The position numbers were made by a program, and so were the translations under genes. This document shows positions 52,756 to 61,190 of a stretch of 64,000 nt of DNA, piece after piece. The stretch's first letter is position 1. Every line of letters starts with the position of its first letter. Origin of the DNA: Chersky-806 sp038252255 (lineage in GTDB: Bacteria; Actinomycetota; Acidimicrobiia; IMCC26256; JAENVU01); assembly GCA_038252255.1 (NCBI GenBank), contig JBBSAM010000011.1, positions 1-64,000 of the forward strand, given 5' to 3'. Below the pieces are notes generated by a model. It was given only the letters and a program-made list of their open reading frames with translations, made no database searches and had not been told where the DNA came from.

Positions 52756-54837
52756 CTAGCTGTTACGGATCCGCACGGGTACGAGGTGAGGGTCCGCCGG
52801 CGTCCCGGTGATGAGGTCCACGCCAATTGTGTTGTGCCCGCGCCGGAACATCTGGGGCGGTAACGACGACCAGAAGATCGTCTGCTTGGCGCCGGCCTTT
52901 GCGAGGTACGTCCGCGCCATCCCCGCGACCACACCGTTGACGGTGATCGCGAGCTGTGATCCGTTCGGCGCGGACATCCGGCCCTGCACGAACGCCCACG
53001 GGATCGATGGAGATCGAGGGTCGACGTCGTCCCACGTACCGGAGTGGTCGAGCGTGCCCACCGGCCGCGCCTGAGCCGAGCTCACCAGCGGCTTCGCCGG
53101 CTGGCCGATGAGGCTGCCGAACGGCCCGATCCGGTACAGGCGCAGATCGGCGGCGCCGGTCGCGGTGGAGGCGCGGCCCGCGAGCGCGGACGCGAAGCCC
53201 GTCTCGGGGAAGGTGAGGAAGCTCTGTCCGGGCGGCGGATGGACCTGGTTGAGCGTCCAGTCGAACACGCGAGGCGGAACGCCTGCACGGCTCGGTTGGA
53301 ACATCGAGTGGCCGTCGACCTTCCACGGGAGCTTCGCGTCGATCGCGTCGGCAATCGTCGGCAGCACGTCGATCGAGCGCACCGCGTGGTCGTCGACGTC
53401 GCCCGTCGTCTGCCCCGGCATCCGCACGAACAAAGGTGTCCAGAGGATCTCGGGATAGTTCTGGTTCGACAGTCCCCGGTAGGAGGACCCAGGTGTGAAC
53501 GCGACGCCGTGATCCGCGGTGACGACGATCACCGAGCTCTTGTACGCGCCGATGCGCTTGAGCTTGGCGATCACTTGGCCGACCAGGTGGTCCGCCGCCT
53601 GCACCTGCAGGAGATGCCGCTGGCGGCCCTGCATCGCGTTCCAGGCGTTCGGCCAGTACAGCCGGAACAACATGCCGGGATCCGGCCCGATGTATTGGTC
53701 GTCCTGGCCGTTCGCCCGCGCGTGCCACGGCTGGTGCGGGAGCAGGATGTGGAGGAAGTCGAGCTGCGGGCGGTTCGCCGGCTGGAGGGAACGCACGAAC
53801 GTGGCTCCCGTGCGGAGCGGGTCGAAATCGGAATGGGTCTTCCCCGGATTGAGCGCCGGGGCTTGACGCTTCGGCGAGGCGAAATCGCGCCAGAGGGAGT
53901 AGGTGGTGTGGAGCAGCTCCTCGAACCGGTTGCCCACGGTCGTCACCGAGCCGCGTCGCGCGCACGTCCCGGTCGGGCAGAGACGGGTGATGCTCTCGTG
54001 GACGTTCATCTGGTAGCTGCCGCCGAGGAACGTGAAGAGGTTGTGCGGGTACTCGGCGGCGACGGGAGGGTTCGTTCCGGTCGGGTAGCCGCCCGAGAGG
54101 ATCGCCGGCACTGCGAGGTCGGTGTACGGCGCAACGGTCGTTTCGTTGCGGAACCAGGTCGACGTGTCGGCGAACGCGGCGAAGTTCGGGAAGAGCGCGG
54201 AGTCGACATGACCGGTTCCGTCAAGAATCGATTCGAGCGGGAACTCGTCCATCACGATCATGACGATCCGGTTGGGCTTGCCGATGTGCACGTGGGCGGT
54301 CGGCGCGTCGCCGTTCTCAAAGACGACCGACGTCACGGGCGACGCGAAGAGGAAGATCACGATGAAGATCGCCGGGGCGACCGCGAGGTACCGCAGCCAG
54401 AGACGCACGACGTCGAAGCGCAGGATCAATGCGCCCGCCGCGATGCCGAGCACCACCGCGACGGCGATCAGGGAGCGCGGTGCGAGATCCGTCTGCTTCT
54501 TGAGCGCTTCGACGGCGAGGATCGCCACGACTCCCGCCGCGATCGCGGCATGGGCCCAGCGGCGCAGCCGCGGGATGACGAGGCCGACGACGACCTCGAG
54601 CACCCAGAGGATGACGGGTGGGACCAGGACCACGATCAAGCCGAGCGCGACCGTCTCGAGCTTCGTGCTCTGGAGGGTGATGAAGAGCGCGGCGTTCTTG
54701 CTCAGAAGGTCGAGGGCGGGCTGGGCGAGCGCGACGCCGGTGAGTGCAACCAGCTCGAGGAACGCGCGCAGCTCACGCCTCCACGGACCGAAGCGCCGCA
54801 ATTCCACACCGACCCCCCGGTCGCGATGCCTGCCCAT
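52756..54837 (-). CDS. Integral-membrane sulfatase/LTA-synthase-like protein
   Basis: This 693-residue protein has about five helices in residues 20-200 and then a large outer domain of the alkaline phosphatase/sulfatase fold. Landmarks are RIVMIVMDEFPLESIL (metal Asp), ATVAPYTDLAVPAILSG-like sequence with the nucleophile Thr, LDFLHILLPHQPWH and VTADHGVAF (metal Asp/His). Such proteins transfer or cut phosphoglycerol or sulfate groups on wall polymers. A C-terminal beta domain of about 150 residues is extra. ATG 54837 has GGGGGAG upstream. It is antisense to the translation cluster and flanked by a direct repeat. Confidence 0.78.
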   Translation of the reverse strand: MGRHRDRGVGVELRRFGPWRRELRAFLELVALTGVALAQPALDLLSKNAALFITLQSTKLETVALGLIVVLVPPVILWVLEVVVGLVIPRLRRWAHAAIAAGVVAILAVEALKKQTDLAPRSLIAVAVVLGIAAGALILRFDVVRLWLRYLAVAPAIFIVIFLFASPVTSVVFENGDAPTAHVHIGKPNRIVMIVMDEFPLESILDGTGHVDSALFPNFAAFADTSTWFRNETTVAPYTDLAVPAILSGGYPTGTNPPVAAEYPHNLFTFLGGSYQMNVHESITRLCPTGTCARRGSVTTVGNRFEELLHTTYSLWRDFASPKRQAPALNPGKTHSDFDPLRTGATFVRSLQPANRPQLDFLHILLPHQPWHARANGQDDQYIGPDPGMLFRLYWPNAWNAMQGRQRHLLQVQAADHLVGQVIAKLKRIGAYKSSVIVVTADHGVAFTPGSSYRGLSNQNYPEILWTPLFVRMPGQTTGDVDDHAVRSIDVLPTIADAIDAKLPWKVDGHSMFQPSRAGVPPRVFDWTLNQVHPPPGQSFLTFPETGFASALAGRASTATGAADLRLYRIGPFGSLIGQPAKPLVSSAQARPVGTLDHSGTWDDVDPRSPSIPWAFVQGRMSAPNGSQLAITVNGVVAGMARTYLAKAGAKQTIFWSSLPPQMFRRGHNTIGVDLITGTPADPHLVPVRIRNS

Positions 54838-54855
54838 TGCGGCATCTCCCCCCCC

Positions 54856-54870
54856 GAACCGGGCGAACGT
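54856..54870. repeat. 15-bp direct repeat, right copy
   Basis: This is the second copy of GAACCGGGCGAACGT, placed just upstream of the sulfatase start. See the left copy at 52727-52741. Confidence 0.6.
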
Positions 54871-54980
54871 AGTGCTGTTACGTACCGTGAACAAGCCACC
54901 CCGGACGGTGCCGGGGTCCTCGGCGATACCCTCAGGTGGAGACCGGGAGGGCCGGCCTCGGGTACTCGGGGAGCACGACG

Positions 54981-56063
54981 ATGAGCACCACGGCACCGAC
55001 GTCCTGGACCGAGCACGAGCTGCTCGCGACCGATCCGGGCATCGAGCCCCTGATGGTCGGTGGGTACCGCTGCCATGGCGGCTTCGACGCGGAGGGGCGT
55101 TACCACTCGCCGCGCACCCGGTTCCGGGTGGCCGCGATCGAGGCCTGGCAGCAGCAGCACCGCGACCAGTACGGCACCGATCTGCTCGACGTCCCGTTGG
55201 CGACCTGGCCGGCGACGTATCCGAACGTCGCCCAGTCCCGCTACCTCCTCCAGGAGGGGGTGCGCGAGCCGGCGATCTCGACGCTGACCCGGATCGGCAC
55301 CGTTGAAGGCTTCGGGGCGATGATCCGGCACGCGAATGTCCCCGACCGGCAGCGGTTCTTCGTCGAGAGCATCGCGGGAACGGCGATCGAGCACCTGGAC
55401 CGCGGCCTCTTCGAAGCGCACGCCCGCGACGAAGCAGGATGGGACGAGGAGCACGGGCACCAGCACATGTGGTTCGCGGCGCGTGATGTCGCCTTCGAGC
55501 ATCCGGTGACCGAAGACCAGACGGCGGTCATGCTCGAACGCATGGGGATCTCGAATAGCGGCGCGCCGCCCGACCCGGCGGCCATCCGGGCGCGAATGCT
55601 CGCGGCGCGGGTGCTCGACGACGTCGACCTGGGCCTCGAGATGCTGATCCAACGCATGATCGGCATCCTGCTGATCGAGATCTCGGCGTATCACGTGTTC
55701 GCGTGGGCCGAGGAGCTGCTCGCGGACTCCGATCTCGTCGCCGGCGACGGGGCGGCTGCCCGCCTCGTCTCGTACATCCGCCAGGACGAGGCTCCGCACG
55801 TCGCGTACCTGGCGACGACGCTGACCGAGATGCGGGACCGGACGTTCGTCGGTGAGTCCGGTCGCGCCATTCCCGGGACCGAGGTGATCGGGCCGTTGTG
55901 GGAGCGTGGCTTGGCGGACTCACTGGGCGTGCGTCGTGAGCACAACCTCCGCGTCGCGGTCGGCGAGGTAGAGGTGGCGCTGGAGTCGAATCGCCGTGCC
56001 GGTGAGATCCTCGAGCAGTTCCACGCGCTCGGTGACGAGCCGCCGGTCTCCGGCATCTCATGA
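54981..56063 (+). CDS. Helical ferritin-like (possible di-iron) protein
   Basis: This 360-residue protein is mainly helical. Possible metal-binding pairs are seen in ESIAGTAIEHLDRGLFEAH, LLIEISAYHVFAWAEELL and IRQDEAPHVAYL (Glu-x2-His), which resembles a ferritin-like four-helix di-iron site. I do not recognise the exact family. ATG 54981 has GGGGAG upstream. Its stop lies 10 bp before the luciferase-like gene, so the two are almost surely one operon. A di-iron oxygenase or reductase working with the flavin enzyme is an attractive but unproven reading. Confidence 0.6.
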   Translation: MSTTAPTSWTEHELLATDPGIEPLMVGGYRCHGGFDAEGRYHSPRTRFRVAAIEAWQQQHRDQYGTDLLDVPLATWPATYPNVAQSRYLLQEGVREPAISTLTRIGTVEGFGAMIRHANVPDRQRFFVESIAGTAIEHLDRGLFEAHARDEAGWDEEHGHQHMWFAARDVAFEHPVTEDQTAVMLERMGISNSGAPPDPAAIRARMLAARVLDDVDLGLEMLIQRMIGILLIEISAYHVFAWAEELLADSDLVAGDGAAARLVSYIRQDEAPHVAYLATTLTEMRDRTFVGESGRAIPGTEVIGPLWERGLADSLGVRREHNLRVAVGEVEVALESNRRAGEILEQFHALGDEPPVSGIS

Positions 56064-56073
56064 GGGGGCACGC

Positions 56074-57438
56074 GTGAAGTTCGGCATCTTCTACGAGCAC
56101 CAGCTGCCGCGACCATGGGAGGCGGACAGCGAGTACCGGCTCATCCAGGACGCGCTCGAGCAGATCGAGCTCGCGGACTCGCTCGGCATCGAATACGTGT
56201 GGGAGGTCGAGCACCACTTCCTCGAGGAGTACTCGCACAGCAGCGCGCCCGAGGTGTTCCTCGCGGCTGCATCGCAACGCACGAAGAACATCCGTCTCGG
56301 TCACGGCATCGTGCAGACTCCGCCGCCGTTCAACCACCCGGCCCGGGTGGCCGAGCGGCTGGCGATGCTCGACCTCGTCTCGGGCGGACGGGTCGACTTC
56401 GGGACGGGGGAGTCGTCTTCCGAGGCCGAGCTCGGTGGGTTCCTCGTGGACCCGCTCGAGAAGCGCGAGATGTGGGAGGAGGGCCTGCGAGTCGCGGTGC
56501 GCTGCATGACCGAGGCACCGTTCACCGGCCACGCCGGGAAGTACGTCACGATGCCGCCGCGCAACGTCGTGCCGAAGCCGCGGCAGCTCCCCCACCCACC
56601 GATCTGGGTTGCGTGCAGCCGGCGCGACACCATCCACCTCGCGGCCCAGAAGGCCATCGGCGCGCTCGCGTTCGCGTTCGTGGATCCCGAGGAAGCCCGG
56701 GTGTGGGTGGACGACTACTACACGACCCTGGCGAACGAAGGTGTCCCGATCGGTGACGCGGTCAACGCGCAGATCGCCTGCGTCACCACGTTCATGTGTC
56801 ACGAGGACGAGGACACCGCGATCGCGCAGGGCCTCGAAGGCGCCAACTTCTTCGGGTACTCGCTCGCGCACTACTACGTCTTCGGTCGTCACGCCCCGGG
56901 CACGACGGACGTATGGGCCGAGTACCAGGAACGGCGGGCGGAGCACGGCTACGACCCCGAGGCCGTCGCCGCGGCCGGCGCGAACGAGGACCGGCTCGGC
57001 GCGAAGGTCGTGCAGGGTGGAATCGGTGGGCTCCGCGGCGCGGTCGGCACGCCGGACCAGGTGCGTGACTATCTGCGTCGCTACGAAGCGTGCGGTGTCG
57101 ACCAGGTGATCTTCACCTCGCAGGCGGGCAAGAACCGGCACGAGCACATCATGGAGAGCCTCGAGCTCTTCGGGCGCGAAGTCCTCCCCGAGTTCAAGGA
57201 GCGAGACGACAAGGCCGCGCGCGACAAGGCCCAACGGCTCGCGCCCGTCATCGAGCAGGTGATGGCGAGGAAGCCCGCCTCGGACCACCCGCCGCTCCCG
57301 ACGCCGGACTACGACTTCCCGGCGATCCCTCGGGCGATCGCGGACCGGTCGGGATCGGACGACTTCCATGCCTGGCTCGACAAGTTCGCCGAGGAGTCCG
57401 CTTCGGGGAACAGCGAGCTGCCCAACCTGTTGGGTTAG
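56074..57438 (+). CDS. LLM-class flavin-dependent monooxygenase
   Basis: This 454-residue TIM barrel starts MKFGIFYEHQLPRPW and has YVWEVEHHFLEEYSHSSAPEVFLAAASQRT (about 45-75), RLGHGIVQTPPPFNHPARVAERLAMLDLVSGGRVDFGTG, typical of bacterial luciferase-like monooxygenases. Such enzymes use reduced FMN or F420 and oxygen. It carries an extra C-terminal extension of about 70 residues. GTG 56074 has GAGGGGG upstream, overlapping the previous stop. It is co-transcribed with the helical protein before it; the substrate is unknown. Confidence 0.85.
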   Translation: MKFGIFYEHQLPRPWEADSEYRLIQDALEQIELADSLGIEYVWEVEHHFLEEYSHSSAPEVFLAAASQRTKNIRLGHGIVQTPPPFNHPARVAERLAMLDLVSGGRVDFGTGESSSEAELGGFLVDPLEKREMWEEGLRVAVRCMTEAPFTGHAGKYVTMPPRNVVPKPRQLPHPPIWVACSRRDTIHLAAQKAIGALAFAFVDPEEARVWVDDYYTTLANEGVPIGDAVNAQIACVTTFMCHEDEDTAIAQGLEGANFFGYSLAHYYVFGRHAPGTTDVWAEYQERRAEHGYDPEAVAAAGANEDRLGAKVVQGGIGGLRGAVGTPDQVRDYLRRYEACGVDQVIFTSQAGKNRHEHIMESLELFGREVLPEFKERDDKAARDKAQRLAPVIEQVMARKPASDHPPLPTPDYDFPAIPRAIADRSGSDDFHAWLDKFAEESASGNSELPNLLG

Positions 57439-57498
57439 CCGATCCGACCGACCCGATTGCCTCCGAGGTCCGAGCGGTCGGCCGCGTAGCCTGGTCCC

Positions 57499-58566
57499 GT
57501 GTTCGAACGCCTGGTCGACCTCGAGGCCGAGCTGGAGAAGCTCGAGTCGCAGCTCTCGGAGCTGTATGCGTCGGGTGACCAGACCGCGGCCGCGGAAGCC
57601 GGTCGGCGCATCGCCCAGCTCCGCCCCGTCGTGGACGGCTACCGCGAGTACCGGAGCACGGAGACGGATCTTGCCGAGGCCAACGAGATGCTCACGGCCG
57701 AGTCCGATCCCGACATGCGGGACTACCTCCGCGGCGAGCTCGACGACAAGGAGCGCCGCCGGGCCGAGCTCGAGGCCGAGCTCAAGGAGCTCCTGATCCC
57801 GAAGGACCTCAACGACGGCAAGAACGTCATCGTGGAGATCCGCGGCGCCGAGGGTGGCGAGGAAGCCAACATCTGGGCCGGCGACCTCTACCGCATGTAC
57901 GAGTACTACGGCGAGCAGCACCGCTGGAAGATCGAGCAGCTCTCGGGCCAGCCCTCGGACATGGGAGGCTTTCGCGAGGTCACGTTCGTGGTGAAGGGCA
58001 AGGACGCGTGGTCGAGGCTCAAGCACGAAGCCGGACCCCACCGCGTGCAGCGGGTGCCGGTCACGGAGAGCCAGGGGCGCGTGCACACGAGCGTCGCCAC
58101 GGTCGCGGTGCTGCCCGAGGCGGAAGAGGTCGACATCGCGATCGACCCGAACGATCTCGAGATCGACGTCTACCGGTCCACCGGCCCCGGTGGGCAATCG
58201 GTGAACACCACCGACTCCGCGGTACGCATGACCCACAAGCCGACCGGGATGGTCGTGACCTGCCAGGACGAGAAGAGCCAGCTCCAGAACAAGGAGAAGG
58301 CGCTCCGGATCCTGCGGTCCCGCTTGTTGCAGGTCGAGCAGGAACGCCTGGCCCAGGAGCAGTCCGACGCGCGCCGGAGCCAGGTGCGTGGAGGCGGTCG
58401 CTCCGAGAAGATCCGCACCTACAACTACAAGGAGAACCGGGTGACCGATCACCGGATCGGTCTCACCGTGCACAACCTCGATCAGGTGCTCGCGGGCCAG
58501 CTCGACGAGATCGTGGACGGGCTGATGGCCGACGAGCGGCGGCGCCAGCTCGAGGAGGGGTCCTGA
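57499..58566 (+). CDS. prfA: Peptide chain release factor 1
   Basis: This 355-residue class I release factor has the N-terminal helical domain, the stop-codon-reading region with PVT (HRVQRVPVTESQGRVHTS, in place of the usual PAT), and the peptidyl-hydrolysis motif GGQ in STGPGGQSVNTTDSAVR (about 229-231). TAGCCT ends 6 nt before GTG 57499, so the message is probably leaderless. It overlaps prmC, which methylates the GGQ glutamine. Confidence 0.95.
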   Translation: MFERLVDLEAELEKLESQLSELYASGDQTAAAEAGRRIAQLRPVVDGYREYRSTETDLAEANEMLTAESDPDMRDYLRGELDDKERRRAELEAELKELLIPKDLNDGKNVIVEIRGAEGGEEANIWAGDLYRMYEYYGEQHRWKIEQLSGQPSDMGGFREVTFVVKGKDAWSRLKHEAGPHRVQRVPVTESQGRVHTSVATVAVLPEAEEVDIAIDPNDLEIDVYRSTGPGGQSVNTTDSAVRMTHKPTGMVVTCQDEKSQLQNKEKALRILRSRLLQVEQERLAQEQSDARRSQVRGGGRSEKIRTYNYKENRVTDHRIGLTVHNLDQVLAGQLDEIVDGLMADERRRQLEEGS

Positions 58567-59477
58567 GCGAGCTGGCGACCTGGACCGAGGTTCGCCGCGC
58601 CGCCGAGGACCAGCTGCGGGCCGCGGGCGTGGAGCAGCCGGGAGTCGAGGTGCGTTGGATGCTCGAGGAGGTGTCCGGGCTCGACGCCGCGGAGCAGGTC
58701 GCGGAAGCCGAGGCACCGGCGACGCTGCGCGCGGCAGCCGCGCTCGAGGAGCTCGTGGCCCGGCGAATTGCCGGTGAGCCGTTGCAGTACGTGCTCGGCT
58801 CGTGGAGCTTCTGCGGCATCGACCTGCTCGTCGACCGCCGCGTGCTGATCCCGCGTCCGGAGACGGAGGTCGTCGCGCAGATCGCGATCGCCGAAGTCGC
58901 GCGCACGGGCGAGCGAGTGGGCCCGCCCGATCCCTGGAGCGGCGCGCTGACTGCGTACGCGGTCGCGGATCTCGGCACCGGATCGGGCGCGCTCGCCCTC
59001 GCGTTGGCGTTCGCACTCCCCGAGGCCGAGGTCTGGGCCACCGAGATCGATCCCGATGCGCTCGCGGTCGCGCGGGCCAACGTCGCCGGTTCGGGGACAC
59101 CCGCCGCTCGGGTGCGCGTGGCCGAAGGCTCGTGGTTCGACGCGCTGCCCGGGCACCTCAAGGGCCATCTCCGGGTCGTCGTCAGCAATCCGCCCTACAT
59201 CGCGGAGCCCGAGCTGGACGGTCTCCCGCAAGAGGTCGCGGAGTGGGAGCCGCTGGGCGCGCTCGTGAGCGGGCCCACCGGGCGCGAGGCGCTCGACCGG
59301 ATCATCGCGGACGCGCCGGAGTGGCTGGACGCGGACGGCACGCTGATCCTCGAGCTCGCGCCGCATCAGGCCGCGCCGGCCGCCGAGCTGGCCCGGACCG
59401 TCGGCTTCGACTCCGTCGAGGTGCGCCAGGACCTGCTCGGCCGAGATCGCGCCCTCGTGGCTCGCCGCTCCGCTTGA
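58563..59477 (+). CDS. prmC: Release-factor glutamine methyltransferase, CTG start
   Basis: This 304-residue SAM-dependent enzyme methylates the GGQ glutamine of release factors. It has the N-terminal helical bundle, the SAM loop ADLGTGSGALALALA (about 138-150) and the catalytic NPPYIAEPEL. No ATG, GTG or TTG lies at the expected start. CTG 58563 overlaps the prfA stop (CTGA) and has GAGGAGGGG just before it, so I take CTG as the initiator. The next canonical codon, GTG near residue 24, would cut the first helix. Confidence 0.88.
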   Translation: MSELATWTEVRRAAEDQLRAAGVEQPGVEVRWMLEEVSGLDAAEQVAEAEAPATLRAAAALEELVARRIAGEPLQYVLGSWSFCGIDLLVDRRVLIPRPETEVVAQIAIAEVARTGERVGPPDPWSGALTAYAVADLGTGSGALALALAFALPEAEVWATEIDPDALAVARANVAGSGTPAARVRVAEGSWFDALPGHLKGHLRVVVSNPPYIAEPELDGLPQEVAEWEPLGALVSGPTGREALDRIIADAPEWLDADGTLILELAPHQAAPAAELARTVGFDSVEVRQDLLGRDRALVARRSA

Positions 59478-59519
59478 CGAGGGAGTCCGCCGCCCGCCGC
59501 TTCGCGGTTGGCGTCGGGC

Positions 59520-59534
59520 CTCCGGCCGCCGGAG
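59520..59534 (+). terminator. Hairpin CTCCGG-CCG-CCGGAG after prmC
   Basis: A perfect 6-bp GC stem starts 43 bp after the prmC stop. There is no T tract, so termination would need Rho or the stem alone. Confidence 0.4.
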
Positions 59535-59562
59535 AGCTTGGAGGCGTAGGTAGATTGCTGGC

Positions 59563-59778
59563 GTGGCGGACGAGCTTGATGTCGATGCGATGTTGGCGCG
59601 CTTCCGGGACCGGGCGGCCCGGGTGAAGGAGCGCGGCATGCCCCCGGTGGCGGGTCCCGAGCGGGAGCGGTTCCTCGAGCAGGCCGCGCTCGACTTCCAG
59701 GACTTCGCGATCGTCGGTGATGCGGCCTGGATCTTCGAGGACGGCATCCTGACGCTGCGCGTGGACCTCACGGGTTGA
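59563..59778 (+). CDS. Small hypothetical protein
   Basis: This 71-residue protein has an amphipathic helix (DVDAMLARFRDRAARVKER) followed by a strand-rich end (FAIVGDAAWIFEDGILTLRVDL). I do not recognise the family. GTG 59563 is preceded by TAGATT with a 6-nt gap, supporting a leaderless message. A second small gene follows 10 bp later, so they may form a pair. Confidence 0.6.
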   Translation: MADELDVDAMLARFRDRAARVKERGMPPVAGPERERFLEQAALDFQDFAIVGDAAWIFEDGILTLRVDLTG

Positions 59779-59788
59779 GGATGCGTCC

Positions 59789-60064
59789 GTGGACTTCCTG
59801 ACTCGCGCCGATCTGACGGGCCGGATCCGCGGTCTCGTCATCATGCTCGACGACAAGATCAGCATCGAGGAGTCGCGACGCGCGGACGAGCTCGTCGACG
59901 CCGACGACTTCGGTGGCGCGCTCGAACAGCTGGCCGGGGTGCTCGCCGGAGCCGAGACGTCGTTGCCCGAAGACCTGCGCACCGACTTCGACCGACTCGC
60001 AACCCAGGTGGGAAACCGGGACCAGGTGATGGAGCTGCTCGGAGCCTGCCCACCCGAGCCGTAA
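59789..60064 (+). CDS. Small hypothetical acidic protein
   Basis: This 91-residue acidic, helical protein (SIEESRRADELVDADDFGGALEQLAGVLAGAE) resembles, in a loose way, MafI-type immunity proteins and other small bundle proteins of actinobacteria. Paired small genes of this type sometimes form toxin/immunity or chaperone pairs, but no toxin motif is seen in the partner at 59563. The function is unknown. It starts with GTG. Confidence 0.55.
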   Translation: MDFLTRADLTGRIRGLVIMLDDKISIEESRRADELVDADDFGGALEQLAGVLAGAETSLPEDLRTDFDRLATQVGNRDQVMELLGACPPEP

Positions 60065-60080
60065 CGGGTGACGGGGCGCG

Positions 60081-60470
60081 TCAGTCGACGCGTTCGTTGG
60101 GGTCGAGGCGTTGGAGAAACGCGCGGTCGACCGCGACCCACACGGTCTTCGAGAACGGGTAGTAGACGATCGGCCCGAAGAGCACGATCGGGATCAGCAC
60201 CGCGAGCAGCGCGACGACCGGTACGTCGGGAATGGTCACGGCGAGCAGCGCGACGAACACGACGGCGAACAGGCCGCCGACCGCGATCATGTTGATCGCG
60301 AGCGCACCGGCGAAGTAGCCGTGCTCACGCTCGAAGTGGAGCCCGCAGTTCGGGCAGTCCGGGACCATCGTGAGGTAGTGGTGGAAGAGCTGCCCGGACC
60401 CGCAGCGGGCGCAGCGCCTGGTGGCGCCCCACCAGAGGACCTGGGCTCGGCTCGGAGCAGTGGTCGCCAC
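60081..60470 (-). CDS. DUF983 membrane protein with zinc ribbon
   Basis: This 129-residue protein has two CxxC pairs near the start (RRCARCGSGQLF and DCPNCGLHFER), forming a zinc ribbon, then two transmembrane helices (about 55-105). This is the DUF983 pattern. The function is unknown. TATGTT lies 8 nt before GTG 60470. It is divergent from the nitroreductase gene. Confidence 0.82.
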   Translation of the reverse strand: MATTAPSRAQVLWWGATRRCARCGSGQLFHHYLTMVPDCPNCGLHFEREHGYFAGALAINMIAVGGLFAVVFVALLAVTIPDVPVVALLAVLIPIVLFGPIVYYPFSKTVWVAVDRAFLQRLDPNERVD

Positions 60471-60511
60471 GATGAGCCAACATAGCGGCCGCCCGACGTC
60501 CAGGAGGATCC

Positions 60512-61165
60512 GTGACGACGCTCGATCGCGCGACCGTCGACCATCTGCTCACTACGACGCGGGCGGTGCGCAAGCGCCTCGACCTGAGTCGTCCCGTGGA
60601 GCCCGAGGTCATCGAGGAGTGTCTGCGGCTGGCGATCCAGGCGCCGACGGGGGGCAACTCGCAGGGATGGCGCTGGATCGTGGTCACCGATCCGGACAAG
60701 CGCCTGGCGCTCGCGGACGCGTACCGCGAGACGTGGAGGCCCTACATCGCGGCGAGCCAGAGCGCCGCGCCCGACCCTGACGCGCAGCAGCAGCGCGTCG
60801 TCGACTCCGCGACCTACCTCGCGGATCATCTGCACGAGGTCCCGGTGCACGTGATCCCGTGCATCTACGGTCGCGTGCTCGGTGGCGGAGAGATCGTCGA
60901 GTCGGCGGGGCTGTTCGGCTCGATCTACCCCGCGGTGTGGAGCTTCCAGCTCGCGCTCCGCAGCCGGGGACTGGGCTCCGCGTTCACGACCCTGCACCTG
61001 CCGAAGTGGCGCGAGGCGGCCGAGCTCCTCGGCATCCCGGACGGCGTGGTGCAGACCGCGCTCATCCCGGTGGCGTACTACACGGGCGACGACTTCAAAC
61101 CCGCGGAACGAGGGCCGGTCGAGAAGATCACGTACTGGAACGCTTGGAAGCAGCCGCGTGCCTGA
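60512..61165 (+). CDS. Nitroreductase-family flavin protein
   Basis: This 217-residue FMN protein has the N-terminal FMN-binding RAVRKRLDLSRPVEPEVIEECLRLAIQAPTGGNSQGWRW and a later GSIYPAVWSFQLALRSRGLGSAFTTLHL dimer segment typical of nitroreductases. It may reduce nitro compounds, quinones or enones with NAD(P)H. AGGAGG stands 4 nt before GTG 60512. Confidence 0.86.
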   Translation: MTTLDRATVDHLLTTTRAVRKRLDLSRPVEPEVIEECLRLAIQAPTGGNSQGWRWIVVTDPDKRLALADAYRETWRPYIAASQSAAPDPDAQQQRVVDSATYLADHLHEVPVHVIPCIYGRVLGGGEIVESAGLFGSIYPAVWSFQLALRSRGLGSAFTTLHLPKWREAAELLGIPDGVVQTALIPVAYYTGDDFKPAERGPVEKITYWNAWKQPRA

Positions 61166-61190
61166 CGCGCCGAGCGCGCGGGGCCGGTGA

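Noticed and set aside
55528..59100. Minus-strand frame of nearly 1200 codons
   Set aside because: It spans three well-supported plus-strand genes and is made of Arg/Pro/Val-rich low-complexity sequence.
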